From an uncultured Lachnospiraceae bacterium (lineage in GTDB: Bacteria; Bacillota; Clostridia; Lachnospirales; Lachnospiraceae), in assembly GCA_910578475.1 (NCBI GenBank), contig CAJTRK010000024.1, positions 1-55,252 on the forward strand: a stretch of DNA of 55,252 bases, in the 5' to 3' direction. The notes below the pieces were generated by a model. The model did no database searches. It worked only from the letters and a program-made list of their open reading frames with translations, and was not told the DNA's origin. Both the position numbers and the translations under genes were made by a program. Below are positions 42,093-50,234 of the stretch, piece by piece. Numbering within the stretch: the stretch's first letter is position 1; every line of letters starts with the position of its first letter.

Positions 42093-43496
42093 TTATCCCG
42101 TCACGATGCCGCGCTGCCGATACCGTGCGAACTTCTCAAAAGCCTCTTTCATATACAGGTAGTTCTGTTTCTGGCTGCAAAAAACCGGCCGGTTCTTTTC
42201 AAATCCGGGCAGCCATTTTTTCAGCAGTCCTTCCGTATCTTCCCTGACCGCATAACCCACAAGCGCCACGAACGACGGTCTGTTTTCATCCGACAAAAGA
42301 CCCGAATCAATGTCTTCGATTACTTCCGATATATCATTGGCTATTATTTCATACAGTTCCACATCCTCATCCGTTACCCCCTTGTCTACATATTCCGCAA
42401 GGATATCTTTGGGCGTAACCGGCTCTTCCGTGAGTATGCAGTCTTTTTCTCCGCCGATATGCAGAAATTCCGCCATAAGTCCTTCGAGCATTTCCAGTTT
42501 ATCCGCAATGACCGGCTTATCCTTCGTGCTCAGCCCTTTACCGATTTCATCGAACAGCTGCCCCTTTTTATTTCTGACTGCAGCACGCAGACTTTTCTTA
42601 AACTTTCTGAGAAATTCCGCGAACCGGATATCTTCCATTCCAAGTCTGCAAAACTTATCGAATAAAGTCAGGAACAGAAAGGAATCCTTTTTGTTAAAAA
42701 TATCTTTGATATCCGCCGCAATTATCTTCTCCAACCGCCGCAGGCGTTTTGCAAAAACCGCAAATTCCTCTTCCGACGCATTTTCATTTAAGTACCGGCA
42801 GAGCGCTTTCGGCTGTTTCTTCCAATCTTCAAAATGATTCATACACATCAGTGTTTCCACAATAATTCTTTCGATACCGCCTTTGGTCTTATCCTTTTCC
42901 GAATAACTGCTGCATTCCAGAAAAAACCGGCTTTCTGCCAGCTGCCTGATGCGGCCCGCATACTTATCAAGGTAGGTAAACGCCCTCTGGTCCGTATTCA
43001 TGGCAACATGATTATTGTATCGTTTAATATATCCTGAAATCCTGCTGCCGTCACAGCATTCATGAATGACCGTTTCAATCTGATATTCGTCAAACTTTTC
43101 TTTTAATTCTTCCGGCAGTTTCGCATAAGTCTTATTCCTGATATCGAACAGACCATCTTCATAGCAAGTCTTACCGTTTTTCCCTCTGACCTTCTTTTTG
43201 TAAGGAATGAAAGAATTCTCTATGGAGGACGTAATTTTATAATTCCCTTCCCGGAATTTTCTCAAAGCGGCTGTTCTGCACCCGCCATCTACAATATGTA
43301 ATTTGGAATCCGCCTCTTCTCCGAGTATAATCGGCGGAATGTAGTCGTCCGTCAATACGGTAACTATCAGTTCGTTTATCTGTTCGTTGTTCCACGCAAA
43401 ATTCCGCTGGACATCCGCATTATTATCGATATCGCCTTTTTTATTCTTTTTCAGGTACATATCCAGTGTATATGTCTGCTTACGAGGTCTTGCCAT
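42093..43496 (-). CDS. DUF262/ParB-like domain protein
   Basis: The 467-residue protein starts with a DUF262-type fold (DVQRNFAWNNEQINELIVTV, then IPPIILGEE and HIVDGGCRTAALRKF, where the family usually has DGxQRxT). It continues GRISGYIKRYNNHVAMNTDQ-like with R in place of G in the first position. The C-terminal two thirds are helical and unrecognised. DUF262 proteins occur in GmrSD-type nucleases and other phage-conflict systems and use a ParB/sulfiredoxin-like nucleotide site. It is the second gene of the LexA-box operon, 46 nt after the sigma-like gene, so it is probably an early regulator or host-takeover factor of the element. Confidence 0.75.
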   Translation of the reverse strand: MARPRKQTYTLDMYLKKNKKGDIDNNADVQRNFAWNNEQINELIVTVLTDDYIPPIILGEEADSKLHIVDGGCRTAALRKFREGNYKITSSIENSFIPYKKKVRGKNGKTCYEDGLFDIRNKTYAKLPEELKEKFDEYQIETVIHECCDGSRISGYIKRYNNHVAMNTDQRAFTYLDKYAGRIRQLAESRFFLECSSYSEKDKTKGGIERIIVETLMCMNHFEDWKKQPKALCRYLNENASEEEFAVFAKRLRRLEKIIAADIKDIFNKKDSFLFLTLFDKFCRLGMEDIRFAEFLRKFKKSLRAAVRNKKGQLFDEIGKGLSTKDKPVIADKLEMLEGLMAEFLHIGGEKDCILTEEPVTPKDILAEYVDKGVTDEDVELYEIIANDISEVIEDIDSGLLSDENRPSFVALVGYAVREDTEGLLKKWLPGFEKNRPVFCSQKQNYLYMKEAFEKFARYRQRGIVTG

Positions 43497-43542
43497 TTCT
43501 TAACCCTGCTCCCTTCCAAATCCGTGCGTCAGGCTTTCCACG

Positions 43543-44100
43543 CTAAAGTAATATGGAGATATTCCGATAAGCATGAATCGCCGCCTTACAATCCGCGTAC
43601 TGTTTTCTGCTGATACGCAGCATGTTCCTGATTTCATCCGGTGAATAGCCTTCCGTCTTTAAACGCAGCACTTCTTTCTGCAGGCCGGAAAGCCTTCCGA
43701 GATACAGCAGCATGCGCCTGCTGTACATTTCTTCGTCCTTTTCAAGAACTTCTCTCTCCATATCAAAATTTCCGACGAGCATATCGCCGACGGTCGTTTC
43801 CTCATTCTCCCCGACGGGCATATCGAGCGATACGGTCATGCGCTCCGCCCGCCGCTTTTCCCGGTTCCTTCTCGTCATCTCGGTTTTCATCCGATTGGAT
43901 AAGCAGGAATATAAAAAGCATTCGAAAGACTGTGCATTATCGTATTTCTTCATGACATCCACGAAAACCTCGTTGGCGAGCGAATAAAAATCATCTCTGT
44001 CCTTATCCGCCAGCCCGCCGAACCGTGCCAGTATCTTATCGACCATTCCGCGAAGCTTTCCCGCATTATCCGCATAATATCTGCTCAAAATCTGTTCCAT
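43543..44100 (-). CDS. Sigma-70-like transcription factor of the tail-like element
   Basis: The 185-residue protein has a region-2-like part (DFYSLANEVFVDVMKKYDNA, FECFLYSCLSNRMKTEMTRR) and a C-terminal region-4 helix-turn-helix (LSGLQKEVLRLKTEGYSPDE, IRNMLRISRKQY). It resembles small ECF or phage-type sigma factors. The ATG at 44100 follows GGGAGAAGG. Its promoter (44137-44165) carries two LexA-type boxes, so it is probably derepressed by DNA damage. It is divergent from the RNA-polymerase-like gene and likely activates element genes. Confidence 0.8.
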   Translation of the reverse strand: MEQILSRYYADNAGKLRGMVDKILARFGGLADKDRDDFYSLANEVFVDVMKKYDNAQSFECFLYSCLSNRMKTEMTRRNREKRRAERMTVSLDMPVGENEETTVGDMLVGNFDMEREVLEKDEEMYSRRMLLYLGRLSGLQKEVLRLKTEGYSPDEIRNMLRISRKQYADCKAAIHAYRNISILL

Positions 44101-44136
44101 TCTCTTACCTTCTCCCTTGCTGTTCTTATGTAGATT

Positions 44137-44187
44137 AGTATAGAACGTACGTTTGCTTTTGTCAATACCATTTTCGAACATGCGTTC
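44137..44187 (-). promoter_or_regulatory. SOS-type promoter with two LexA boxes
   Basis: On the minus strand TTGACA (44165-44160), a 17-bp spacer and TATACT (44142-44137) form a strong promoter for the sigma-like gene. A Gram-positive LexA (DinR) type box GAACGTACGTTT lies in the spacer at 44143-44154. A second box, CGAACATGCGTTC, lies just upstream of the -35 element (44175-44187). The consensus is CGAACRNRYGTTYC. The box centres are 33 bp apart, about three helical turns. Confidence 0.8.
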
Positions 44188-44227
44188 TTATTAATTCCGG
44201 AACTTTTCACCCACCCAAAAGAGAAAT

Positions 44228-44370
44228 AATAATTACCGGCTCATCCGGCCGGTGGGAAAGTCAACACCACCGCTGCAAAGCTGCGTGGTATGTTACCCTC
44301 GCGGCGGTCGCCAAATGTCTGCCGGCAGCCACTTGGTTCGCTGCTCGCGGGAATCAAAAGGAGGTATTTT
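44228..44370 (+). promoter_or_regulatory. Structured 5' leader upstream of the plus-strand element genes
   Basis: Several stems can form on the plus strand. These include ACCA-C-CGC pairing with GCGTGGT around TGCAAAGCT (about 44269-44293), CCAAATG with CACTTGG, and GCAGC with GCTGC around CACTTGGTTC. The last two are mutually exclusive. The segment ends in AAAAGGAGG and is otherwise non-coding. It could be a cis-acting regulatory RNA or a translational switch. No vegetative promoter is visible in it. Confidence 0.35.
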
Positions 44371-44377
44371 CAGACAT

Positions 44378-44593
44378 ATGAACGGAACATATGATTACAC
44401 GAAACTTCATCAAAAAGGCTTTTACCGGGTGGACCATTCGGATTTTGGAGGAAAAATCTGTTACAGCGATTTCAACCGCAAAATAACGATGGCAGAAATG
44501 GCCGAAAGAATTATGGCCGACCGGAGATTTAACGAACTGTGCGGTAAAAATCTGACGGAAAGGCAGCGCAGAGAACACGCAGTCAATGAATAA
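44378..44593 (+). CDS. Small hypothetical protein of the element
   Basis: The 71-residue protein begins MNGTYDYTKLHQKGFYRVDH and has a charged helical C-terminal half (MAEMAERIMADRRFNELCGK, then ERQRREHAV). The ATG lies 13 nt after AAAGGAGG, a long but tolerable spacing. It is the first plus-strand gene of the element. I do not recognise the protein. Confidence 0.6.
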   Translation: MNGTYDYTKLHQKGFYRVDHSDFGGKICYSDFNRKITMAEMAERIMADRRFNELCGKNLTERQRREHAVNE

Positions 44594-44599
44594 AAAAAC

Positions 44600-44757
44600 G
44601 CAGGCTCAGCAACCTGCCTTCCAAGAATTTACTGCGTAAATTCTTGGAAGGCGTCCACTAAGATTACAGCAATTTCCTATAGGATAAAAAACGCAGGCCG
44701 GACAGCCTGCATTTCGGCATCCACTGAGATTACGGCAATTTTCTATAAAATGAAAAG
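44600..44757. repeat. Duplicated hairpin unit with inserted long palindrome before the RNA-polymerase-like gene
   Basis: Two direct copies of a unit occur: a GCAGG(C) hairpin preceded by AAAAAACGC, then about 41 bp with CCACTRAGATTACRGCAATTT (copies near 44650-44690 and 44717-44757). In the first unit a perfect 15-bp inverted repeat (44617-44631 and 44637-44651, CCTTCCAAGAATTTA with 5-nt loop) replaces the short spacer of the second. On the minus strand both hairpins are followed by GTTTTTT and look like reverse-oriented terminators. Confidence 0.75.
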
Positions 44758-44772
44758 GAGGCATGACGGCAT

Positions 44773-47463
44773 ATGAACGAGACACAATATACACTGGTCA
44801 AACTCCCGTTCCGGGAACTGATGGACCAAAACTATGACGTACGGCTTGACAGAGAAACGGAAATCAGCAAAGGCTACCTGGCTGCGCAGGGCAATTCCCT
44901 TCTCATCGACCAGATAGAACGCCTGCGCGGGGAACCGTCTTTTCATATCAAAGAAATGGTCCTCGTTTCTGCCGGGAAAAATCCCCGACAGGAAAAGGCG
45001 TTACGGCATCTGTTAAAAAACGGATTCCGATATAACGGCATTCACTATTCCCGGTTCGGAAAATCCGCTTCACAGGGCAAGGAAGGCATCACCGCTTTCA
45101 TATGCGACGATATTTTTGACGAACTGTACCGCATCTCGCAGATGGACATCCCGGTAAGCGAATGCGTCATATCCAAATATGAGTCGCAAAGATGCTTATT
45201 ATTCAGCACCTGTACGCTCATCCATAATTATATGCCGAATATCGTCATCATCGGCGAATATGAAAAGACCCTGCAGAAACGGCTCATCAAATATGTGGTG
45301 GAACGGGAAAGGGAATATACGGACAAGGAGACAGGCGAAATAAAAAACTACACCGCCAAAGAAATCGAAGAAGGATACAAAGACCTGAAAATATCCCCTT
45401 TTGACGGATGCGGCTGTCATGAGCGCGCGTTTACGGAAAATATCAGCGCACAGCTCGGCCTCGACTATAACGCCGTCGGCGCACAGGTCCGTCTGCCCTT
45501 CCTCAAAGGATATTCCGTTTATGTCCCTTTCCGCCGGATACTCAAAGAATGGGGATGTGAATATATCACGGACATTTACGGCAGCACACATCCGGTCGAT
45601 ACCATCGACTGTATCTGGAATACCTCCATGTTCAAAGGGCACTCGATATTTGTAAAAAAATATGGCCGCAACGCATGGACAGAATACCTGAAAACGTTCC
45701 ATAAATACGCGTTCAAACTGGGCATCAGCAAATACAGCCACCACGTCAGGCACATACCAAAGTATACCCGCATGAATTTTCAATACCTGCAATGTCTGAA
45801 TTTATGGAACCCCAAATACATTGCCCATTATGAAAAAAAGGGAGCGGACAGCTATGATATACTGGACGGCGGCAACGACGGAAAAATCATCGGCCTCGCG
45901 AAATATACCACTTCCTTATTTGAAAAAATCATTCAGGGCGATAAATTCTATACTTTTAAATTTCTCGGCATCACGGACACCGATGGCAGCGAACCCGAAA
46001 GCAGATATCTGGAAGCCGCGCTCCTAAATGACGCAATGCTGAAAGACCCGGCAGTAAAACAGTTTTTATACCGGAAACTGCAAAAATCCATTGAAGAAGC
46101 CAAAATCGGAAAAATTTACTGTTCCGGCTTCTACCACACAGGCGTCGGTGACATGATTGGCTATTTACAGTATGCGGCGGGCATGGAACCCACCGGCTGC
46201 CTGAACGAAGGAGAATTATACAGCGCCAATTTTGCATATGGTGACATCGCGTCGTTTCGTTCTCCCTTAATCGACCCTTCCGAAGTCAATCGGATAAAAA
46301 TCGTCCGGAACGACCTGATTCAGAAATGGTTCGGTCATTTCAAAGACCAGGATGTCGTCATGTTCAACATGCACGATATCTCTGCCCCACAGCAGGGCGG
46401 CGCGGATTTTGACGGAGACATCTTCTTCCTGTGTGACGAACCGGTCGTGATAAACGCCAAAATTGACAAACCGGTCATTCTCGATATCGAAGACAAAATG
46501 ACCGTAAAATCAAGCCCCTATACGACCGAAAACCTCATCGAATACGAAGTCCTGACAAGGGATTCCCGAATTGGCGAGATTACGAACGTAGCGACAAGCA
46601 TCGAAAACAGATACACCACAGACGAAGAGATACAAAGGCGGTATGCCGATTATGCTTCTCTGCTCAGAATTTTTCAGGGAAAAGAAATCGACTTTTTGAA
46701 GACCGGATTCCGCTGGCATATGAACAACGGACTGCGGAAGCATTTGGACAGGCTGCCCTACTTTCTTCTTTATCAATATCCTTCCAAAATGAAAGTCTAT
46801 CGGTCGATAGCGGAAAAAAACAAGCGGACGGAAAACGAAGAAGAAAAGGCGCCTCTCAACGCCTACCACTCTCCTTCACCCATGAATGAACTTTGCGATT
46901 ATATCTGTACATGGGAAAAAAAGCATATCCTCTGGAATCACGATATCGGAAGCCTTGCCGGCATCAGAAATCTGGTCGTCAATTCCACATTGGACTTATC
47001 GGACCGGAAAATCAACAGAATATGCAGGAAATATATCAACCAATACGCCGCCGGCTTAAAACAGCACATCGCGCTCCGCGGAGAAAAGTTCAATGCGGCG
47101 GATGAAAAACGGTATCGGGAAGAAACAACCGCCTGTTACAGGAAAAAGCTGCTCGAAGAACTGCAAAACGAAGCATCCCGCAGCGCCGGACGTCCGGACG
47201 CAGGACTTCTGCACAAAGCGAATCAGATAGATGAACGTCTCATCGCCAACTATGTTATCAGCGCTTCCTACGCTTCCGTTTCCATCAGTAAATCCTTCGC
47301 ATGGTCGGCCTATGGCGCATATATCATCGAAAACCTGCAAAAACATACAAATCCGGATGAAAACGTCTCCATAAAAGAGGTTCCCGCCAATACCGAAGGC
47401 GCTTACGAATATCTCGGAAAATATTATCTGTTCAAAGGGAGTGATACCTATCGACATGAATGA
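44773..47463 (+). CDS. Two-barrel RNA polymerase of the RdRp/QDE-1/YonO superfamily
   Basis: The 896-residue protein carries the signatures of the single-chain, double-psi beta-barrel polymerases. The first barrel motif QVRLPFLKG is at residues 238-246 (eukaryotic RdRp: QIRYxGxKG). FRSPLIDPSEV is near 495-505 (RdRp: RnPcLHPGDi). The catalytic metal motif DFDGD is at residues 545-549 in QGGADFDGDIFFLCDE (RdRp: SGxDLDGDxYFV). Spacing between the motifs is plausible. The SPbeta protein YonO of this group is a DNA-dependent RNA polymerase that transcribes late phage genes, whereas QDE-1 copies RNA. Being first in a tail-gene operon favours transcription of element genes. The ATG follows AAAAGGAGG by 11 nt. 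Confidence 0.85.
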   Translation: MNETQYTLVKLPFRELMDQNYDVRLDRETEISKGYLAAQGNSLLIDQIERLRGEPSFHIKEMVLVSAGKNPRQEKALRHLLKNGFRYNGIHYSRFGKSASQGKEGITAFICDDIFDELYRISQMDIPVSECVISKYESQRCLLFSTCTLIHNYMPNIVIIGEYEKTLQKRLIKYVVEREREYTDKETGEIKNYTAKEIEEGYKDLKISPFDGCGCHERAFTENISAQLGLDYNAVGAQVRLPFLKGYSVYVPFRRILKEWGCEYITDIYGSTHPVDTIDCIWNTSMFKGHSIFVKKYGRNAWTEYLKTFHKYAFKLGISKYSHHVRHIPKYTRMNFQYLQCLNLWNPKYIAHYEKKGADSYDILDGGNDGKIIGLAKYTTSLFEKIIQGDKFYTFKFLGITDTDGSEPESRYLEAALLNDAMLKDPAVKQFLYRKLQKSIEEAKIGKIYCSGFYHTGVGDMIGYLQYAAGMEPTGCLNEGELYSANFAYGDIASFRSPLIDPSEVNRIKIVRNDLIQKWFGHFKDQDVVMFNMHDISAPQQGGADFDGDIFFLCDEPVVINAKIDKPVILDIEDKMTVKSSPYTTENLIEYEVLTRDSRIGEITNVATSIENRYTTDEEIQRRYADYASLLRIFQGKEIDFLKTGFRWHMNNGLRKHLDRLPYFLLYQYPSKMKVYRSIAEKNKRTENEEEKAPLNAYHSPSPMNELCDYICTWEKKHILWNHDIGSLAGIRNLVVNSTLDLSDRKINRICRKYINQYAAGLKQHIALRGEKFNAADEKRYREETTACYRKKLLEELQNEASRSAGRPDAGLLHKANQIDERLIANYVISASYASVSISKSFAWSAYGAYIIENLQKHTNPDENVSIKEVPANTEGAYEYLGKYYLFKGSDTYRHE

Positions 47464-48301
47464 AACAACCTTCTTATATGAAATTTTGGAAGACTACAAA
47501 GACGCGGAAACACCGGAAGAAAAGGAGCGGATATTCGCCTCCTTCTGCGCTTCCGTCTGGTCTTCTGCCAACAAACGGAGAATCTACCGGAAAACCATCC
47601 GTTTCCACGTTCCGAAAAATCTGCTTTCCACGGAACTCGGACAGATATTCGCCGCCTGGTCAAAAGTTGAATACAAACATGATAAATCCATAACCAAAGA
47701 GGATGACTGGCGCGCCATTCTCAGACAGAAAATCAACAACCTCTACACCAGATATTTTGATAAGGAAGTGATTCTGGACCGGGAATATCTGAACCTGTTA
47801 AAGACGCCAAAACGATTATATTATGAATGGACTTCCGGAACCGACATGGAAGCCGGAACCGTTACCGCCTTAATTGACGACGCAATGGACAGGGCCGAAA
47901 AAGCAAAAACCCGATTGCAGGCCGAAAAAATGACTCTGTCCTGGAACGATTACAAAAAAATCGTCGAAAAATATCTGCGGGCAGGCTTCGAAAACTGTAA
48001 ACTCATCGAAGAATATGAAGATACCTCGCGCTTTGTAACCCGCCTGGATTTTTTAACGGAAGACCATCTGTATGTCGGCTATCTGTGCCGGACGTTGGAA
48101 AACCACTTCCGAAATTACCAGAAAACCTATTATAACGTCAGACGCGGGCATGGCAACCGCTATTCCCGCTGTATCGTATGCGGCGCTTTGACAGAGAAAA
48201 CAAACAACCGCGTAAAATACTGCAAAGACTGCTGCAGGCGAATCAATCAAAAAGATGCTGCCCGCCGCATGAAGAAATTCAGAAGCAAAACCGCAACCTG
48301 A
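47456..48301 (+). CDS. Hypothetical protein with C-terminal zinc finger, partner of the polymerase
   Basis: The 281-residue protein overlaps the polymerase gene by 8 nt. Its N-terminal part (ETPEEKERIFASFCASVWSS, RRIYRKTIRFHVP) and middle are helical and unrecognised. The C-terminus has a four-cysteine finger CIVCG-CKDCC followed by a basic tail (RRINQKDAARRMKKFRSK) suited to nucleic-acid binding. A GTG at 47441 is an alternative start behind AAAGGGA. Tight coupling suggests an accessory factor of the polymerase, for example promoter or template recognition; this is inference only. Confidence 0.72.
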   Translation: MNETTFLYEILEDYKDAETPEEKERIFASFCASVWSSANKRRIYRKTIRFHVPKNLLSTELGQIFAAWSKVEYKHDKSITKEDDWRAILRQKINNLYTRYFDKEVILDREYLNLLKTPKRLYYEWTSGTDMEAGTVTALIDDAMDRAEKAKTRLQAEKMTLSWNDYKKIVEKYLRAGFENCKLIEEYEDTSRFVTRLDFLTEDHLYVGYLCRTLENHFRNYQKTYYNVRRGHGNRYSRCIVCGALTEKTNNRVKYCKDCCRRINQKDAARRMKKFRSKTAT

Positions 48302-48399
48302 AAACCAGGTAAAGAAGCCCTCTCCTGCGATGTTACTTTTTAGAAAAATCGTTCTTTTCCGCTTAAAAACGGCTTTCCAACGCATTTTGGAGGTGTTAT

Positions 48400-48531
48400 A
48401 TAGCAGAAGTGGAAAGAATCGCTGCATTTCTTACGCAGGTGGCGGCGCTGCCGGCCGGCGGTGTCGTCATCTGCACTCCTTTTCTTCACGGACGGGAAAG
48501 CACAGGCCCGCCCGCGGAAACCATCCGCTGA
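48400..48531 (+). CDS. Possible 43-residue protein with ATA start codon
   Basis: A strong GGAGG (48389-48393) is followed 6 nt later by ATAGCAGAAGTGG. The frame reads (M)AEVERIAAFLTQVAALPA and on to PFLHGRESTGPPAETIR before TGA. No ATG, GTG or TTG stands at the expected distance; a GTG three codons in is 15 nt from the ribosome site. If translated from ATA it is a small hydrophobic-centred protein between the zinc-finger gene and the tail assembly gene. Confidence 0.4.
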   Translation: MAEVERIAAFLTQVAALPAGGVVICTPFLHGRESTGPPAETIR

Positions 48532-48580
48532 CCAACAGAAACCCAAACAGACAAACGTATGAACAGGAAGGTGAGCTATC

Positions 48581-49339
48581 ATAAAAATCAGCGAAAATTT
48601 TGATGATTTAAAAATTTACGGCGGCGACAGCTACCAGGTCAATGACAGACTGTCCATCCGCCAGCCGACGCTGAATGAAATCAAATTGTACGGCGAAAAC
48701 AGATATTTCCATATGGTACATACGCTGTGTGCCGTCGGCGCGGATTTAAAATGGCAGCTGCACGATATCGGAATCGACTATACAACAATTTCCGATTTTG
48801 AGCTTTTCTATTCCATTCTGGCCGGAAAATATACCGTAGACGATACCCGAATCCTGTTCGGCGATGTGCTTGACTTTTCCCGGATGGAACTCCTTTATCA
48901 TAAAGGGCTTCAGGAATATGTCATGGTACAACGCTTTGAAGACGGCGCGGATTTACAGATAGATAAATATCTGTACGCCTCCATTGTCGGCGTATTACGG
49001 CAGATGCACCGGCTGAAACGCAATGACGAACTTCCGGGCAATGAAATGACCCGCCAGATTCTAATCGACGACGCGCGGGACGAATACGAAGCGAACAAAG
49101 ACAGGGCCGTCAGGTCATGCCTTTTGCCGCTGATATCCACGATGGTGAACTCGGAAGGCTTCAAACGGGATGATACGACCGTTTTTCAAATGAAAATACG
49201 CGCCTTTATGGACAGCGTTGCCCGTATCAGCAAAATCAAAAATGCCGAACTGCTCTTACAGAGCGGCTATTCCGGTTTTGGCGTAAATTTGGCCAAAATC
49301 GACAAAAACGTTTTAAATTATATGGGCGAACTCGACTAA
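48581..49339 (+). CDS. Phage tail assembly-type protein with ATA start codon
   Basis: The 252-residue frame begins ATAAAAATCAGC, 7 nt after AAGGTG, and reads (I)KISENFDDLKIYGG, VNDRLSIRQPTLNEI and FHMVHTLCAVGADLKWQL. RQPTxxEI and the following block are familiar from a tail protein family of Lachnospiraceae phages (family recalled, not searched). An in-frame TGA lies three codons before the ATA. The first conventional start (TTG at 48686) has no ribosome site and would remove the conserved N-terminus, so ATA (or ATC just before) is the probable start. It lies 41 nt upstream of the tail tube gene. Confidence 0.68.
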   Translation: MKISENFDDLKIYGGDSYQVNDRLSIRQPTLNEIKLYGENRYFHMVHTLCAVGADLKWQLHDIGIDYTTISDFELFYSILAGKYTVDDTRILFGDVLDFSRMELLYHKGLQEYVMVQRFEDGADLQIDKYLYASIVGVLRQMHRLKRNDELPGNEMTRQILIDDARDEYEANKDRAVRSCLLPLISTMVNSEGFKRDDTTVFQMKIRAFMDSVARISKIKNAELLLQSGYSGFGVNLAKIDKNVLNYMGELD

Positions 49340-49380
49340 ATGCGGGTCCCCTAATTTTATTATCAAGGAGGAATTACAAC

Positions 49381-50154
49381 ATGAATGTAAACGAACTGAT
49401 TCTCGACAAGGTGCGCAGCCTTATTTTTACCGACCTCGCTGACGGTTCCGTCATCGGACGTCTCACCAAACTGGAAGAACCCAGTCTGCAGACCGCTGCT
49501 GAAGGCGAAGACATCACGGACGCGCAGGGCGCATTGATTACCAAACTGTTCCGGGCAAAGACCGGCAAGTTTACCGCAAACAATTCCCTGTTCAGCGTAG
49601 ACCTGCTCGCATTGCAGTACGGCACAGACAAAGAGCTCGCAAGCGACTCCGACAAAATGATTGTTCCGATTGAAGAGATTCTGACCGTGGAAAACGGCAA
49701 AGTAACGCTTTCCCATGTGCCGGCCGGTGAAATCAAACACATCTATAAACTGGAGAACGGCCAGCTCGCAACGAAGTATACGCTCGGCGCTTCCGCAAGC
49801 GATTCGGAATTTACCGTTTCCGACCAGGAAATCACGGTTCCTTCCAATGTGACAGGCAAAGTTTATGTAGAATACGAATACGAATCCGCAAGTGCAGTCC
49901 GCGTCAGAAACAACGCCGATAAATTCCCGGAAACTGTCGGTGTCAAAATCTTTGCCATTTTCAGAGACATGTGCAATGAGAATGTGAAATACGCCGGAAC
50001 AATCGTTGCCAGGAGAGGCAAACTCGATTCCTCCGCAATCGAGACAGCGCTTACCGGAACCGGCAAGCACAGCTTCAGCATCGACTTCATGAAAGACTAC
50101 TGCGACGATTCTATTGACGGGTCAGACCTGTTCAGTGTTATCGTAGCCGAATAA
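49381..50154 (+). CDS. Probable major tail tube protein
   Basis: The 257-residue protein is beta-rich. It has a central segment KTGKFTANNSLFSVDLLALQ that resembles the tail tube region with the ALQxG motif, and VPIEEILTVENGKVTLSHVP. The C-terminal half continues as an Ig-like sheet (KVYVEYEYESASAVRVRNNA, AGTIVARRGKLDS). The excellent AAGGAGG site and a downstream hairpin fit a highly expressed structural gene. It lies directly after the tail assembly-type gene, as in many siphovirus-like tail modules. The assignment is by pattern, not by search. Confidence 0.68.
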   Translation: MNVNELILDKVRSLIFTDLADGSVIGRLTKLEEPSLQTAAEGEDITDAQGALITKLFRAKTGKFTANNSLFSVDLLALQYGTDKELASDSDKMIVPIEEILTVENGKVTLSHVPAGEIKHIYKLENGQLATKYTLGASASDSEFTVSDQEITVPSNVTGKVYVEYEYESASAVRVRNNADKFPETVGVKIFAIFRDMCNENVKYAGTIVARRGKLDSSAIETALTGTGKHSFSIDFMKDYCDDSIDGSDLFSVIVAE

Positions 50155-50168
50155 TTTCAGGACAACGG

Positions 50169-50187
50169 GCGGCGCTCCCCGCGCCGC
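50169..50187 (+). terminator. GC-rich hairpin after the tail tube gene
   Basis: A perfect 7-bp stem GCGGCGC-TCCCC-GCGCCGC follows the tail tube stop codon by 14 nt. It has no T-tract (TCTCTCTG follows). It may protect the upstream mRNA or partly reduce transcription of the downstream enzyme and lysis genes. Confidence 0.5.
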
Positions 50188-50234
50188 TCTCTCTGATAAG
50201 AAACATGGATTGTGAGAAAGGAATGGTTATTAAC

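Noticed and set aside
48302..48399. Additional gene between the zinc-finger gene and the first ATA-start frame
   Set aside because: The 98-nt stretch has no ribosome site followed by a usable frame.
50169..50187. Full intrinsic terminator after the tail tube gene
   Set aside because: The hairpin is strong but has no T-tract, so it is listed only as a possible attenuator or mRNA-stabilising structure.
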